A stretch of 64,000 bases of DNA, from positions 5,278,636-5,342,635 of the forward strand of contig OX421497.1 in the NCBI GenBank assembly GCA_949126835.1, given 5' to 3'. How positions within the stretch are numbered: the first letter of the stretch is position 1; every line of letters starts with the position of its first letter. This document shows positions 23,160 through 34,320 of the stretch, piece after piece. The translations under genes and the position numbers were made by a program. The notes below the pieces were generated by a model. That model saw nothing but the letters and a program-made list of their open reading frames with translations, was not told where the DNA came from and made no database searches. This DNA is from Anisus vortex. Lineage: Eukaryota; Mollusca; Gastropoda; Planorbidae.

Positions 23160-23510
23160 AAAAGATAACTCGCTTTGTTTCGGCTACATTGTGTCACAAA
23201 CACATTGTGTCGTTTTCATTCATATTTTTTTCGTAAAAAACGAACATATCCGAAAAATTTAGCTGCTTCCGTCAAAGGCAGCCATGTTTTTTCGTGTAAT
23301 ATGTTCCTCGATTCGCAAATTGGTGGAAGGTATTCGTGACTATTCCAAAAGCCACGATGCTGAAAATTTTATAGAATGTATTGTTAGTCGGGACAAGTCT
23401 GCTGGCCAAGTTTCGGCTCGATTGGACGACGGGAAGTAGTCAAAAAATCGATGCAAAATTTTCCAAGCAAGCAAGCAAGCAACCATCCGAGTTAAAAGAA
23501 AGGGAGTAAA
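23160..23510 (+). repeat. dispersed repeat R1, copy 2
   Basis: Direct repeat of 22601-22930 with an inserted second cattgtgtcg motif and an expanded aagcaagcaagc tract at its end. Confidence 0.75.
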
Positions 23511-25359
23511 AAAAATATATAGTTTTTTTTCGTCGGCATCCTACCGTCTTGACGATGTTATATCACCGTAGGTTGGGCTGCACTTCTTCATTTGGCTGGG
23601 CAGAACTATCCTGGAATGCTAATTTTATAGGCCTACAGGTATTTTTTTCTTTCCTCCCTTCCTTAGTCTTCATAAGGCTTCAACAATACTCTACAATGTC
23701 TTGTTCATGACCTACATTTCTGCTTCTGTGATTCTTCTCCATGTGTCAAGTTGTCTTCCCTAATCCCAATATCCAGTAAAAGCTGAGAATTTGAGCCACA
23801 TCTTTATACAATGAATTGGTTCGATTTAATCACTTCTGTACCCATGGACCTCCTATTGAGAAACTTTCCATTTGTGTCTAAGTAAATTGTAATGAAACAG
23901 GGTGTCGTGAACAACAAAGGGTAACATATTTGGTCATATGTGTATGTAATTGGTATTTAACTACATTTATACAATTTATTTATCTGTTGAAAGCATGTAG
24001 ACATATTTGTATACAAGGAATAATTTTTCAACTCAGTGTTTTGACCTCTTTTAGTGGTCACAGTAAGTGATAACTTTTTGTGCCAATTTTTAAGTGATGT
24101 GGAACATGCATGTGTTCATCTTGCAATTAAATGACTAATACACTCTAAACGTACAGTTTTCATTGTTTTCACATGATTAAGGAATATATAAACTTTTTTT
24201 TTGCCTTTGTGTTTCCATTCATTCATTATATTTAAAAGAGAGTTCTAATGTTTTGAAAACTACTGATAAGTTGCCTTCAATTATTTTTTTAAATAATTTT
24301 CGGTCGCTTTTAATTTTACCACGGTTGCATTCCTCGCTATCAAAAACATAATCCTGTAAATTTTCATCGCAATTCGTGATAGCGCAACGATTTTATGGAT
24401 CGCCCTAATGTATTTATACATTTCCTCTGTTACCATTGGTGGCATTCTGAAACGAAATACACTACAAGTAATTTAACAGCTTATAAATATTTTTTTTCAT
24501 GACTATTAAGCTCTGAAATATTTATAAGAACAATATAAAATATGTGTCACCTTTTTACACATATGTTTTTAAACATTAAGTGTTTAAGTAGGCCTGATAG
24601 AAAAAAAAAATTATTGATCGGTATAGACACAAATTGTTTTTTATATTTTACTTAGGCTACTAAAATAAAAAAAAAAGTATTTTCACAAAATAAATCTCAA
24701 TCAACGCTATAATCTTAAAGTATTTTTCATTAAAATATAAGCTGTGAAAAATTTATTGAATTATTTATAGCCCTTTTAAAGTTATGTGCATTATATTGTG
24801 AATATTGAATTGTCATGTTCGGTCACAATTTTTACAAATTAACTTCAAAGGTTATATAAGGGGTTGTTTTCGCTCATAACTTTTTTCTAGTGAAGATATC
24901 TTTACAAACTTGGTATCATTGGAAAGTTGGTTTAATATATAGGCTATTATTTTAATTGCATAGATGTAATTTGAATTTTTAACAAAGTGCCTACATGAAA
25001 TGCATATCCCATGTTTCTTTCCTTTGCACAGACTAATCGTTTGCATCCCAAAACAGAACATTGCGGCATTTCTTATTCTAAGAAATGATAAATGTGTCCT
25101 CCATCACACATTTAGTCGCATTGTGCATTAGAGTAATTTTGAGTTATTTAGTGATCCTTGTAGTAATTTGAATGTTGAATTCAATTGTGAAAACCGTTCA
25201 AAAATCGTAGAAACAGTCTCTTAGACACATGTATTTAACTGTAGCCCCTGTCTGAAACATAATTTTGAGAAATTTCAGATTTACTATTTTGCTTTTAACA
25301 AGAAACAATGCTGGGTGTCACTTTTAAAATATTTTTACTTCCTTTATTTTAAGTTGCAT
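23511..25359. other. AT-rich interval without supported gene
   Basis: No domain-bearing or spliced frame was recognised. Poly-A/T runs are frequent. The minus-strand open frame 24852-25061 has no recognised domain. Confidence 0.45.
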
Positions 25360-25500
25360 TTTCTGTCTGTCTGTCTGCAATCGTCGTGGGTGAAAAAATT
25401 GGCTTCGATTTTTCGACCACTTTCCGTGGTCTGATCGAGCTGAAATTTGGACAGCAGATTTGGGGCGCCTAACAATACATCCTATTAAATTTTCAGTTAA
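25360..25500 (-). repeat. dispersed repeat R1, copy 3 (antisense)
   Basis: The complement contains gctgtccaaatttcagctcg and cacggaaagtggtcgaaaaa, equivalent to the 3' half of the R1 copies. It begins with (tctg)n, the antisense of a cagacaga tail. Confidence 0.65.
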
Positions 25501-25512
25501 AACGACTTAATA

Positions 25513-27042
25513 ATACTACACTTATAACAATAATAATAAAGGAAAGTATAAGAAATATATTGATTTCGCGTTAAAAATGCCTGTGCAACTTTTTATACTT
25601 TTTCGGCGCAAAGCTAGAAAAAAAAATTATGCACTAAGATTATTTTTAGAACAATTCATACTGAGTAAGGAGATATTTTTGAGATTTGCGACACAGATAT
25701 TTTTCTGTACGTTTCATTTCCAGTAGTCAATCAATTATTTAATTACATGATGGTAAACTTAGTTTGCAAATAAAGGGAGTATGATAAAAACTGTGTTTTT
25801 ATGGTTTTCTTGTTTACAATTATTTCATAATTGTTTTTTGAATAAAAACACACCACAGACATGTGCAGAAATAAATTCATTAATAGAATTTATCAACATC
25901 CGAAAAGAAATCCATATTGTATACCCCTCGACATATTTTTAGCTGTATATCAAAATAGCTCAAGGCAAAATGAGACTCAATTCGTGGTGGAGGGTCACAA
26001 ATAACAAATGTTATGTTGTTTATACCTAAAGCAGGTATTTGGCTTTCATCTGAGATCCCGTGCATTTAAAGATTCATTCTATAAAGAGATTTAGCAGCCT
26101 GTACGATTTATAGATTGTGGAATTATAGGCTCTGTGCCGATATTCTCACTAATGTAATGTTTAGAATGAAAGCAACACCAATACAATATCCTTAAATTGT
26201 TGTTGTTTTTATCTTTTATGTTAATGGTTTTCTTTATGCCAATAAATATGATATTGGCAAATAAGCTCATCCCAGACTGAAGATTAATGGATTCCACGCT
26301 TTTATGCGTTTGACAAGCCTTAGAATTTGATTGGGGTTTCTAAATGAGTGTCAAGGTTCAATTTATAGTCAAAGAGAAATAACTCACGTAATCTTTAAAT
26401 CACCATGAAATACAGTCAAATTGTTTCCCTTAATACAATCATTTAAATCTTTTATGGAAACTAATTTTTATGATTGAGAGAAGTGCTGACAAAATCACGA
26501 GAATTTCGTGAACTAGTTTATTTAGTTGCATGACGGGAAGTAATAGGTAATGTATAAGTAATATAAAATAAGTAATAGGAATGATAGGGAGACCAAGAAT
26601 AGTTAGTTTAACTCTGGGCGTTAAGATGAACGGACATGTATTACATTTTATTGTAACTTGGAAGTTGAAGAAGTTAACTCTGTGATTATACAGAGTGATT
26701 ATGTGATTATACTATTTCTAATTTGGATTTAAATTATATTGTATGTGTTTAACGAATGCTATGGAAAAGTAAAGTGAGTAAAAAACTATTTTATATGCGG
26801 CAAATATCGACTTATAAACTTATTCATGTTGAAAGACTGTTGTTGAAATCTTGAAGATAAAATAGAGAAATAATCACAGACGTAACTCAAAGAGGTAACT
26901 CAATAATATCGTGCACCAGTCTTAGCAACAGACTGACTGCGTACATGGATATTAACATTAATGTTTTCATGAATAGTTACATTTTAATTTTGATTATATA
27001 GATCTATATATTTTAGTAAAGGCTCATTTTGTGTTAATGCAG
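25513..27042. other. AT-rich interval upstream of the receptor-like tail
   Basis: On the minus strand 25878-26052 reads NNITFVICDPPPRIESHFAL in one open frame, which resembles part of an Ig-like domain, but no second half or clear donor site is seen. No transmembrane exon for the gene at 27043 was found. The rest holds nothing recognisable. Confidence 0.35.
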
Positions 27043-27215
27043 AAATCTAACAAAGGAACTCGCGAGAGTAACAAAACGACCAACAACTCGGATGAAGTAA
27101 GAGGCGAAGAAATGTCAACACCAAATAACTTCAAGAATGTTACTACAGATACCTACGCCACTGTTAACAAAGTTACTAAATCTTTACTTTCGAATTCAAC
27201 AAAGAATGATAACAA
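27043..27215 (+). CDS. penultimate exon of an unidentified protein, possibly a receptor tail
   Basis: The exon follows gtgttaatgcag and ends before the donor gtatgttg. Its frame is open (57 codons plus two bases) and starts in phase 0. The peptide is hydrophilic, rich in Ser/Thr/Asn/Lys (KSNKGTRESNKTTNNSDEV at its start) and contains TDTYATV. Joining to 27352 completes an Asn codon and continues the frame. Composition suggests a cytoplasmic tail rather than a folded domain. Upstream exons were not found, so the protein family is unknown. The frame also reads on into the intron for some 40 codons, so an unspliced alternative cannot be excluded by sequence alone. Confidence 0.55.
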
Positions 27216-27351
27216 GTATGTTGTATGTACATTAACTAAAATATATTTAAATCTTGAATATGTTTCATTATTATTTTTCTCTCGTTTGCATTATTCTTTT
27301 GTTTTTGTCGCGTTATTTAGTCTAACCTGTCTAACCTAATATAATTTTCAG

Positions 27352-27472
27352 TTTCACTAAGGACCCAAACGTAGATGGTTTCAAACCAGAAACATCAGAA
27401 GCTGAATACTCTCACCTTTCTCACTGTAAGCCTCGTGTGATCACAGAGACAGAGTATGTCTATAACGGATGA
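27352..27472 (+). CDS. last exon of the same gene, tyrosine-motif C-terminus
   Basis: The acceptor is preceded by a pyrimidine-rich tract (ataattttcag), and the intron of 136 bp has a plausible branch region (tctaacct). The exon gives 39 residues and a TGA at 27470-27472. It contains EAEYSHL (a YxxL motif) and ends TETEYVYNG. With TYATV in the preceding exon, three short tyrosine motifs occur within about 90 residues. That is common in signalling tails of immune or adhesion receptors, but this is an inference. A possible polyadenylation signal aataaa lies at 27871. Low-complexity repeats do not explain this stretch, which supports a real exon. Confidence 0.58.
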
Positions 27473-28125
27473 ACGAAAACGTGAATATAGACTTTGAGAA
27501 TTTAGACAGATTTACACCAAAGAGACAATCAGTCATGTCATTTGACATTCTCAATTTTGTCTGTGTGTTTAGATTTATCGTGATCCTAAACTAGGATCCT
27601 AACCTACAGGCTTACTTCAATAAGGGGACGATTTAAGTTATTGATGTTTAAAACTAATTTTAAAATTAATATTGTCATTATATATCTGCTTATCGTATGT
27701 CGTTTAATGCTAGCCGTTTGTGTTATTATTGTACCTACTATCATCTAGCGCTGAAACAAGACACTATGTATAATATAGAATTGACAAGTTTATCTTTATT
27801 TTTTGTCTCTAATGGTTTCGGGAGGGCTATAAAGGACTTAAATTAAATATAGGCCATAGAAAAGGTTAAAAATAAAACGATCCATAGAAAGCGCAAAGGG
27901 GAGGCATGGGATAGAGGAACCAAGCCAAAACATACATGTTCAATCTTTGTATTTACATCCATATTTATTATGTATTAATGTATAATTAACATAATTACTT
28001 TTTATTATAGTCGTTAACAGAGTATATTATGAAACAATTCGCACACGACAGAAATATGTAAAACACAATATTTCTCCATGACCAAGCCTAAGTCCAGTCC
28101 ATAGGTAAGGAAGACTAAGGGAGAA
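27473..28125. other. probable 3' UTR and flank
   Basis: The first 400 bp after the stop could be 3' UTR, ending soon after aataaa at 27871. Nothing else was recognised up to the SINE. Confidence 0.4.
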
Positions 28126-28392
28126 AATAACTACCCCTTTCAGATCAAGTTAATTAGGCAAGTTAAGGCGCGTTCATTCACATTTTTCTCTGGCCACGGC
28201 ATACAAGAGGATCTTGTGTCAAGCACAATGCCCAGCGCCCTACTTATCCCCAGCTAGTGGGCGACCTACCAGAGCTGTGTAGACTCAGAGACACCCCCAC
28301 CCCAGATCGTGGCACAAATCTTAGACTTCAACGGGATATAAAACCGAAACCTTCGGTACTCTAGTCCAGCGATCTGCAGCTAGGCCACCAAT
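28126..28392 (-). mobile_element. tRNA-derived SINE copy (diverged)
   Basis: Shares with 2998-3250 and 48703-48960 the segments ctggccacggcatac, agcacaatgcccagc and agctgtgtagactcagag. The tRNA-like head (minus strand, near 28390-28330) has decayed, with a weak B box around aaggtttcggttttat. Confidence 0.65.
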
Positions 28393-28769
28393 TGCCATAG
28401 TTTAAATTAATAATAGTATTTTCAAGAAAAAATAAATAATGTCGGTGAATTATCAATATTCAGTTGAGCAAGATTTACATGGACTGGCTAATTAGGAAGG
28501 CGACCGAGTTCATGTGCATAATCGAATTGACTAATCGTTTTTTCATTGCCTAATCATGTATCCACTAATAAATTGCCGACATTGCCTACTGCCGCTAATC
28601 TGTTTACATAAAATGCAGTACTTATAATTTTACATTCTTGAAGAAAATTGCCTTTTTTTCAAATGGCGATAAAAAAATTACGTTGAGAAAGTTTTACGTT
28701 AGAAATAATACTAGGCTTATGAATAAAATGTTCTGTTTTCTACTCGAATTAGTTAGCATTTACATACAT

Positions 28770-28835
28770 ATATACTAGTGGTTATGACCGTCAAAATGAC
28801 GGAGAAACGAATGATTACAATGTGTTTGTAACGTT
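28770..28835. repeat. short dispersed repeat, also at 49832-49890
   Basis: tatatactagtggttatg, the short palindrome around gtcaaaatgac, and gaaacgaatgattacaatgt are shared with 49832-49890. It could be a Helitron-type or other transposon end. The evidence is only the two-copy match. Confidence 0.5.
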
Positions 28836-28854
28836 TTTTTAAAAAGCAGGCGTG

Positions 28855-28860
28855 AAATGG

Positions 28861-28892
<32 letters not shown>

Positions 28893-29145
28893 AAAAGAGA
28901 GAGAGAGAGAAAGAAAGAGAGAGAGAGAGGAAGAGAGAGAAATAGAAAGAGAGAGAGAGGAAGAGAGAGAGAGAAATAGAAAGAGAGAGAAAGATAGAGA
29001 AATAGAAAGAAAGAGAGAGAAAGAGAGAGAGAGAGAGTGATAGAGAATAAGAGTGAGAGAGAGAGAGAGAGAGAGAAAAGAAGAGGCAGAGAAAGAATGA
29101 GAGCTTAGAGAGAGAGCTAGAGAAGAGAGATAGCTAGGGCTCGAG
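28855..29145. repeat. (GA)n-rich simple repeat
   Basis: Impure gagaga with aaag and ata interruptions. The Arg/Glu-repeat open frame across it is an artefact. Confidence 0.95.
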
Positions 29146-29812
29146 AGAGATATATAACGATTAGAACCTTAGATAGAGATATAATATAGCAAATAACATA
29201 TGACTTCTGCTAGCATAAAATAGTACGATCAATACAATCAAACCATCTAGCTATTAGCTCTGGATAACCTCTAATTGACGGCTATTCGCACTTAAGCCTA
29301 TTAATACAGATTATACAAGGTAAACAAGGTGTACTATGAGTCTTATCTTTATCTAGTGTTATTGTTGTTTGTGCTTTATACAATACTACTACATTCATGT
29401 TCATCCTTATTAAATCCGATTTTTCACAGTTAACCATTGGTCCAATGGATTATTATTTAGCCCTTAAAGTCGCTTATTCTAATTGGTTGTAGCCATGCAA
29501 AACGTGATACCAGCTCAGCATCGTTTATGCCAATGCCTTTAAGATTTTGTAAACATCTAAAGCCGAGACAAAGCCGATTAAGCCTCACTACCGAAACTAA
29601 AGCTAACCACAGCTAAGCTATAAGCTATAGCTATACAAATCACATGTTATAGCTAAGTATTATCTTTTAGTAAATATTCTTCAGTAATTAGTTCTATGAT
29701 GCTCATCCCAAATTTAACCTCGGTTAAAACTTTGGGCACAGCAGCCAGATGTCGTTTAGAGCTGCTTTCCAGAGGTAGAAGAGAGTGTGGACTTTGTCTT
29801 AGCCTCAAGGTC
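29146..29812. other. no gene recognised
   Basis: AT-rich sequence with an agctaagctataagctata motif near 29613. No supported frame. Confidence 0.4.
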
Positions 29813-29962
29813 AGTGGTCGGCAACCTATGGCTAACTTACCTACTAGACTTGGCGCGCAGAGCGATTTTCAATGGCGCGCTGAAGATTGGTGAAATCGGT
29901 TGACGTTTAGATTTGTTGGCACGCTGAATGGATTAAAAATCTCAACATAGGCTGCCCACCCC
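29813..29962. mobile_element. hAT-type MITE related to 6103-6303
   Basis: Starts cagtggtcggcaaccta and ends near taggctgcccacccctt. Internal gcgcgcagagcgatttt and tggcacgctgaatg match the 201-bp MITE upstream. The inverted ends are imperfect. Confidence 0.65.
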
Positions 29963-30184
29963 TTCTTTAGAGATCTGCAGCCAGATGTTTGGCTGGATAA
30001 CTGTTGAGAACAGTGCTCACCGTGTGTCTTTAGACAAAAGAGACTCTGAAACATTATACGTTTTTTGTTTTCTCATAACTGACCTCTTGAAACCCACGGA
30101 CCGAGATTAGTTAAATTTAAAGTCATTATTAATATATTATATTCAGAATAATATAAAGATTTAAAGCATTTAAAGACCAAGCAT

Positions 30185-31214
30185 ACAATATCACCCCCAA
30201 CAATATTGCAGTCATTAAAAGTCTGTATGACATAGCTACCAGTGTCGTCCTCCACAACGATGTCACTGGCGACTGGTTCAGGACAACCATTGCCGTGCGT
30301 CAAGGGTGCCTACTCTCCCCAACACTCTTCAATATTGACCTAGAAAGGATCATAACCGATGCACTGGATGACCACGTCGGGACAGTCAGCATCGGTGGGA
30401 GACCAGTCACCAATCTTCGCTTTGCCGATGACATAGATGGCTTAGCTGGCAGTGAAGATGAGATGAACTGAGGGAGTTAACATCCAAATCGGAGAAAATA
30501 TCAACAGCGTATGGCATAGAAAACAACGCTGAATATAGGATATAGCAAACGTAGAGTTTGAATCCGAAGTACAAGTGGGCGGTCAGAGGCTCGAGAAAGT
30601 CTCCTCCTTCAAATATCTGGGATCCATAATATCCGATGTAGGATCCAAGCCGGAAATTCTTGCGAGAATAGCCCAGACAACTGCTGCACTTTGCAAGTTA
30701 AAAAACATCTGGCGAAGCAAGACAATATCATTTTACTCAACGATACGACTGGTGCTCTCCCTGGAGATGGCAGTTTTTATGTACGGCTGTGAAACATGGA
30801 CACTTACAGCAGATCTCCAGAAAAAGAATCAGAGATCTAGAAATGAGATGCCTACGTAAAATTTTAAACTTATCTTACAAAGATCGAGTTACAGATGAGG
30901 CTGTCCGTGAGCGAACCACCAACGTCATTGGCCCCCACGAGAATCTACTCTGCGACATTAAATCCAGAAAACTCAGATGGTACGGGCATGTAACAAGATC
31001 CGAAGGCCTGACGAAAACCATTCTGCAATGCACAGTGCGAGGTGGAAGAAAGAGAGGCAGGCAGAAGAGACGATGGGATGATGACATCAAGGAGTGGACC
31101 GGCGTGTCTCTTGCAGACTCCCAGAGGACGGCGCAGGACCGAGACGAATGGCGTAAAATCATCCAACTGTCAAAAAATGGTGCCCTAACGACCCTCACTC
31201 GGGTTATGGGATAG
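30185..31214 (+). pseudogene. RTE-like LINE, RT to C-terminus, frameshifted
   Basis: The + strand reads ATSVVLHNDVTGDWFRTTIA then VRQGCLLSPTLFNI (about 30240-30330) and the catalytic box LRFADDIDGLAGSEDEM (about 30415-30465). After a frameshift come VSSFKYLGSIISDVGSKPEI (30600) and MYGCETWTLTADLQ (30780). A second frameshift near 30820 leads to LEMRCLRKILNLSYKDRVTD, RKLRWYGHVTRSEGLTK and GGRKRGRQKRRWDDDIKEW, ending in a TAG at 31212. The C-terminus is therefore complete while the 5' part is truncated. It is homologous to 15060-16160 and 32745-33300. At least two frameshifts make it non-functional. Its end lies about 1 kb upstream of the aminopeptidase first exon. Confidence 0.87.
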
Positions 31215-31542
31215 AAGAAGAAAGACCAAGTGAAGAGCTTTTTATCAAAATTGAGTTAACATTTGATTTTGATAGTAAATAGTGTTTCCGTATCTGAATG
31301 TTAATAAAATCATTTATGCAAAATATCAAAGATAACTTTCAAGTAATTAATATTTGCTCTTAAATGTGTGTGTTTTTCGGAGGAAAAATTGAAATCTTCA
31401 TCTAGCTGTTCTGACTCTTCTTTGATTCCGCTCTATAATAATTTAGATAGGTCTACACATAATTTGGGTTAGTTTACTTCTGTTTTTTTGTAATGTTTTT
31501 TTTAATCTTATATATTTGAGAAGACAAACTTTGATAAGTAGC
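31215..31542. other. LINE 3' flank, no gene recognised
   Basis: Possibly 3' UTR of the preceding LINE, otherwise AT-rich. Confidence 0.4.
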
Positions 31543-31838
31543 TCTTATCTTATATAGTACAGACGCCCCTTCTATAAAGAAGATTATTGCGTCCTACGCT
31601 AGTCTGAGGTCTAGTCTAGTTTTGCATTTTTATTAGTGTTTTACATTATGTTAAGTTACTGTTTTTTTTGGTTGGTTCAGGCAACCCATTCCATGCCATG
31701 ATGCCACTTGGGAAGAAAGATTACTTAGTCTATTTGCATTAGTTCTTGCATATAAGAAATTTTTTTTATTCCCTATTTAAATGATTGTTATTGGGTTGTA
31801 CCTATTTCTAAATTAGAATCTAATGCCTTCTATTATTA
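31543..31838 (-). mobile_element. LINE family A 3' end (antisense)
   Basis: ataaagaagattattgcgtc and caggcaacccattccatgcc identify the family. The match extends to tctaaattagaatctaatgc, about as long as the 49417-49760 copy. Confidence 0.77.
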
Positions 31839-32034
31839 CTACTTTATTATTTTTACTTCTGTATTCAAGTGTTTAAAAAAATATTATTGATTTAACTATT
31901 GGTCACTTCAGCTATTAAAAAAATGTTTAGAGCTTATACATCCAAGTTAGTGCTAATGTTTTTAAAATAAGGGGTTTATTTGGAGGGGTGGGTGATTCTA
32001 GTTTTAATGTTTTTTTTTAAAGCGGTATCGTCTC

Positions 32035-32276
32035 AGCACGTGATTGGTCAGGGGATAGGGGAGGGGTGGGGTGGGGAGCGGGAGGCTAAACTATCCAATC
32101 TGGAGTCAGAGCGTGTCATTGACGTTTCATTTGTTCTCTGGTGATAATAAGCAGTGGTGCGATATGGACATGCTGTAAGAACAGTTTGAATCTAAGTGAA
32201 ATATACTGAACAAACTATACGTGAAATTAATTGACTTCAGTGTAATATATATTTATACAACTAAGTGTTTGAAACA
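32035..32276 (+). promoter_or_regulatory. candidate promoter and 5' UTR of the aminopeptidase gene
   Basis: Just upstream of the first coding exon is cagcacgtgattggtcagg, holding an E-box (CACGTG) next to an inverted CCAAT box (attgg). It is followed by a G-rich, GC-box-like tract (32058-32082) and a CRE-like tgacgtttc near 32120. The local GC content is well above that of the flanks. The transcription start is not determinable here. Confidence 0.4.
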
Positions 32277-32307
32277 ATGAATTGTTTCCTCTTGGTGATT
32301 TTGTCAG
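32277..32307 (+). CDS. XPNPEP2: Xaa-Pro aminopeptidase, exon 1 (start codon, signal peptide)
   Basis: ATG at 32277 in the context gaaacaATG opens MNCFLLVILS, followed by a donor (tcag|gtaaat) after one base of the next codon. With exon 2 it gives a hydrophobic signal peptide. A secreted or membrane-anchored N-terminus fits the XPNPEP2 (aminopeptidase P2) type rather than the cytosolic XPNPEP1. The gene product removes an N-terminal residue that precedes proline in peptides. Seven exons lie in the window: 32277-32307, 33611-33678, 37708-37833, 48203-48269, 51596-51706, 52240-52335 and 54044-54199. Together they encode about 218 residues. Confidence 0.8.
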
Positions 32308-32744
32308 GTAAATGTGTTCTTCTTTTTGTTGGTTTCTTACATGTTACGAAGTCGTAAAAAAATCTTTCGTCATGAAAATGTGTAGACTCTATACTATCCA
32401 TCGAGTTTTTGTTAGCATTACATTTGCCTTAATTTACCCCTAAGCGCCCCCTCTCCCCCTGGTTTAGGGGAATAGTACACCCCAGTAGGCTAATATTGAA
32501 CTAATGAACAATTTCAACCTAAACTATTAAGAACAAATATTTTGTCTAATTATGAATTATCATACTTTTTGCAAAATCTAGCGCTAACACTAGATAATAA
32601 TAGGTTGAGGTTTTGCCAAGTGATATATTTTGAAATTGAAGATTTGAGCTTAGAAAAGTCCCAAGAAGTGCGAAATATTGCTGACGGCTAAACAATAACT
32701 CAGAGCATAATCGTCGTTGATCAAACGGAGCATCCCGTCTACTC

Positions 32745-33300
32745 CTAGATGTTGTCCTCTCATCGTTTCCTTTGTCTTTCCCCTCTTTCTCCCGCCTCTG
32801 GTAGCGCCCTGCAGAATTCGAGGGCTACGTTCTTATCTTTCCATATTGTCTTGAGCCTCTTTAGCGCAGCTGTAGTCTGGGCAATCCTGGACATTACTTC
32901 TGGCTTGGAGCCGTCTTCGGATACAATAGATCTCAGGTAATTTAAGCTGCATACTGTTTTTTAAAACTCTGGTTCCCTATCTTGATTTGAGTGGTGATGT
33001 CGCTGATGTTATTGGTCATTAGTTTTTGTCTTTTCGGTACTGATTTGGTATGCCATAGGGAGAAGAGGTTTTGTCTAGGCGCTTTACTAGATTGGCTAGT
33101 TTTTTTTTCACGCTCCCAGCCAGTCCATCTATAGCATTTAGCAAATCAAAGAGATTTGTGATCGTTCTGCCACCTAGGCTTGTTGTTCCTTCACGAGCTT
33201 CCAATACATCCGACATGATTCTATCCAAGAAGATGTTGAAGAGAGTTGGCGAGAGCAAGCATCCTTGTCGTACCCCAACGATAGTCCGAAACTATTCTCC
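32745..33300 (-). pseudogene. RTE-like LINE fragment in aminopeptidase intron 1
   Basis: The minus strand reads MLSPTLFNIFLDRIMSD from 33258, then a damaged catalytic region (NAIDGLAGS in place of FADDIDGLAGS). Further down it carries the antisense of the SKPEvmsRIAQTTAAL-type block near 32890. It is shorter and more decayed than 15060-16160 and ends abruptly at 33300. Confidence 0.72.
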
Positions 33301-33610
33301 ATTAAAAATTTAGCTCCCAAAAAGAGATGAAAATTGTATCGACATTTTAATGACAATTTTTGAATATTTTTTTTAATGTCGAGATACCGCTTGTTTTTTT
33401 GTTTTTTTTTTGGTGCAGAAAATAAATAATAATTGGAAAACAATAATTTTTATGTTGTACCCAAGGGGTAGGGGGAGAAAGAGGACATCTCTATACAAAG
33501 CCGATGTTTCGGAAGTGTAAAGTTTTCATTACTTTCTTCCATGCTTTTTAAAAAATATTTGCATGTCAATAAAACATGGAAACCTAAAAATTGTAGTGTG
33601 TTTGTTTTAG

Positions 33611-33678
33611 CTGTGCTCTGCATCAAGCTCTCTGCTTCAGCGAATGTGGTTGGACGTACTCTTTGTGGACCTGGAGAT
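33611..33678 (+). CDS. XPNPEP2: Xaa-Pro aminopeptidase, exon 2
   Basis: Bounded by a pyrimidine-rich acceptor (tttgttttag) and a consensus donor (gtaagt). The first two bases complete an Ala codon begun in exon 1. It then reads VLCIKLSASANVVGRTLCGP ending GD, finishing the signal peptide. A cysteine follows shortly after the likely cleavage site, as in vertebrate XPNPEP2. The exon ends in phase 0, as exon 3 requires. Confidence 0.8.
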
Positions 33679-33861
33679 GTAAGTAAACCTATATTAGCGT
33701 TGTCGCCAACTTTGTGGATTTATCTGTGCATAGATAGACGTGTGTCTGTTCAGCTTGTGTTATTCTGTTGATTTTTTCTGTTGGTAACACTGCTTAGCAG
33801 TGAGATTTCCAGATGATAGATATAATAGAAAAATATACTATGTTTATAAGGAAAATAATAC

Positions 33862-34320
33862 ATTAAGATAAGATAAGATACTTTATTGATCAAAGAGAAT
33901 GGAAATTTGACTTGATTACAGACGTTCTGTTTGTCAGCATATTTTAAACAATATAAATGAACTATTTTTTTCCGAAGCAGAGAAATATACTTATACAAAT
34001 TGATATTCACGCACAATATCATACAATTTATCATACAAGAAAAAGTATCATGACGAGTCAGCTATTGTTTTTCTAGCTGACTGCCGATTCTGTTTCAAAA
34101 TTCTCACTGACTGTGGAACAAAAGAGTTCCTAAATCGCTATGTTCTTGCCCTTATTGAAAGAAGCTGACCACTTCGACTAGATCTGATGTAGACTCTAGA
34201 TATAGTTCTCGTGAAAATGGTGCGCATGGTCCTGAAGGATTGTTATCAATCATTGATAGGCACCTTGAATCGAATAGATCCTCAAAGTGGTTAGTTTTGC
34301 AGGTTTAAAGCGCCAATTGT
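33862..34320 (-). mobile_element. LINE family B 3' end (antisense), intron 2
   Basis: Begins with ttaagataagataagatac (antisense tail), then UTR matching 17386-17607. Beyond 34080 the minus strand encodes SGQLLSIRART, a stop, then RFRNSFVPQSVRIL, the usual end of a LINE ORF2. It is 5'-truncated near 34320. The stop codon inside the conserved block shows decay. Confidence 0.75.

Larger units (their letters stand above)
22931..25812. mobile_element. candidate 2.9-kb element with about 65-bp inverted ends
   Basis: The left end, aacaagaaaaccataaaaac with its continuation to about 22999, is mirrored by 25745-25812 (tatggttttcttgtt at the outer edge). The interior has no intact frame and includes R1 copies 2 and 3. 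It may be one element or two facing copies of a repeat end. Confidence 0.5.

Noticed and set aside
26170..26276. Hydrophobic + strand stretch that might be a transmembrane exon for the gene at 27043
   Set aside because: It arises from a (ttg)n run, has a stop just upstream in frame, and no donor site in the right phase.
28852..29040. Arg/Glu repeat protein
   Set aside because: Simple (GA)n tract.
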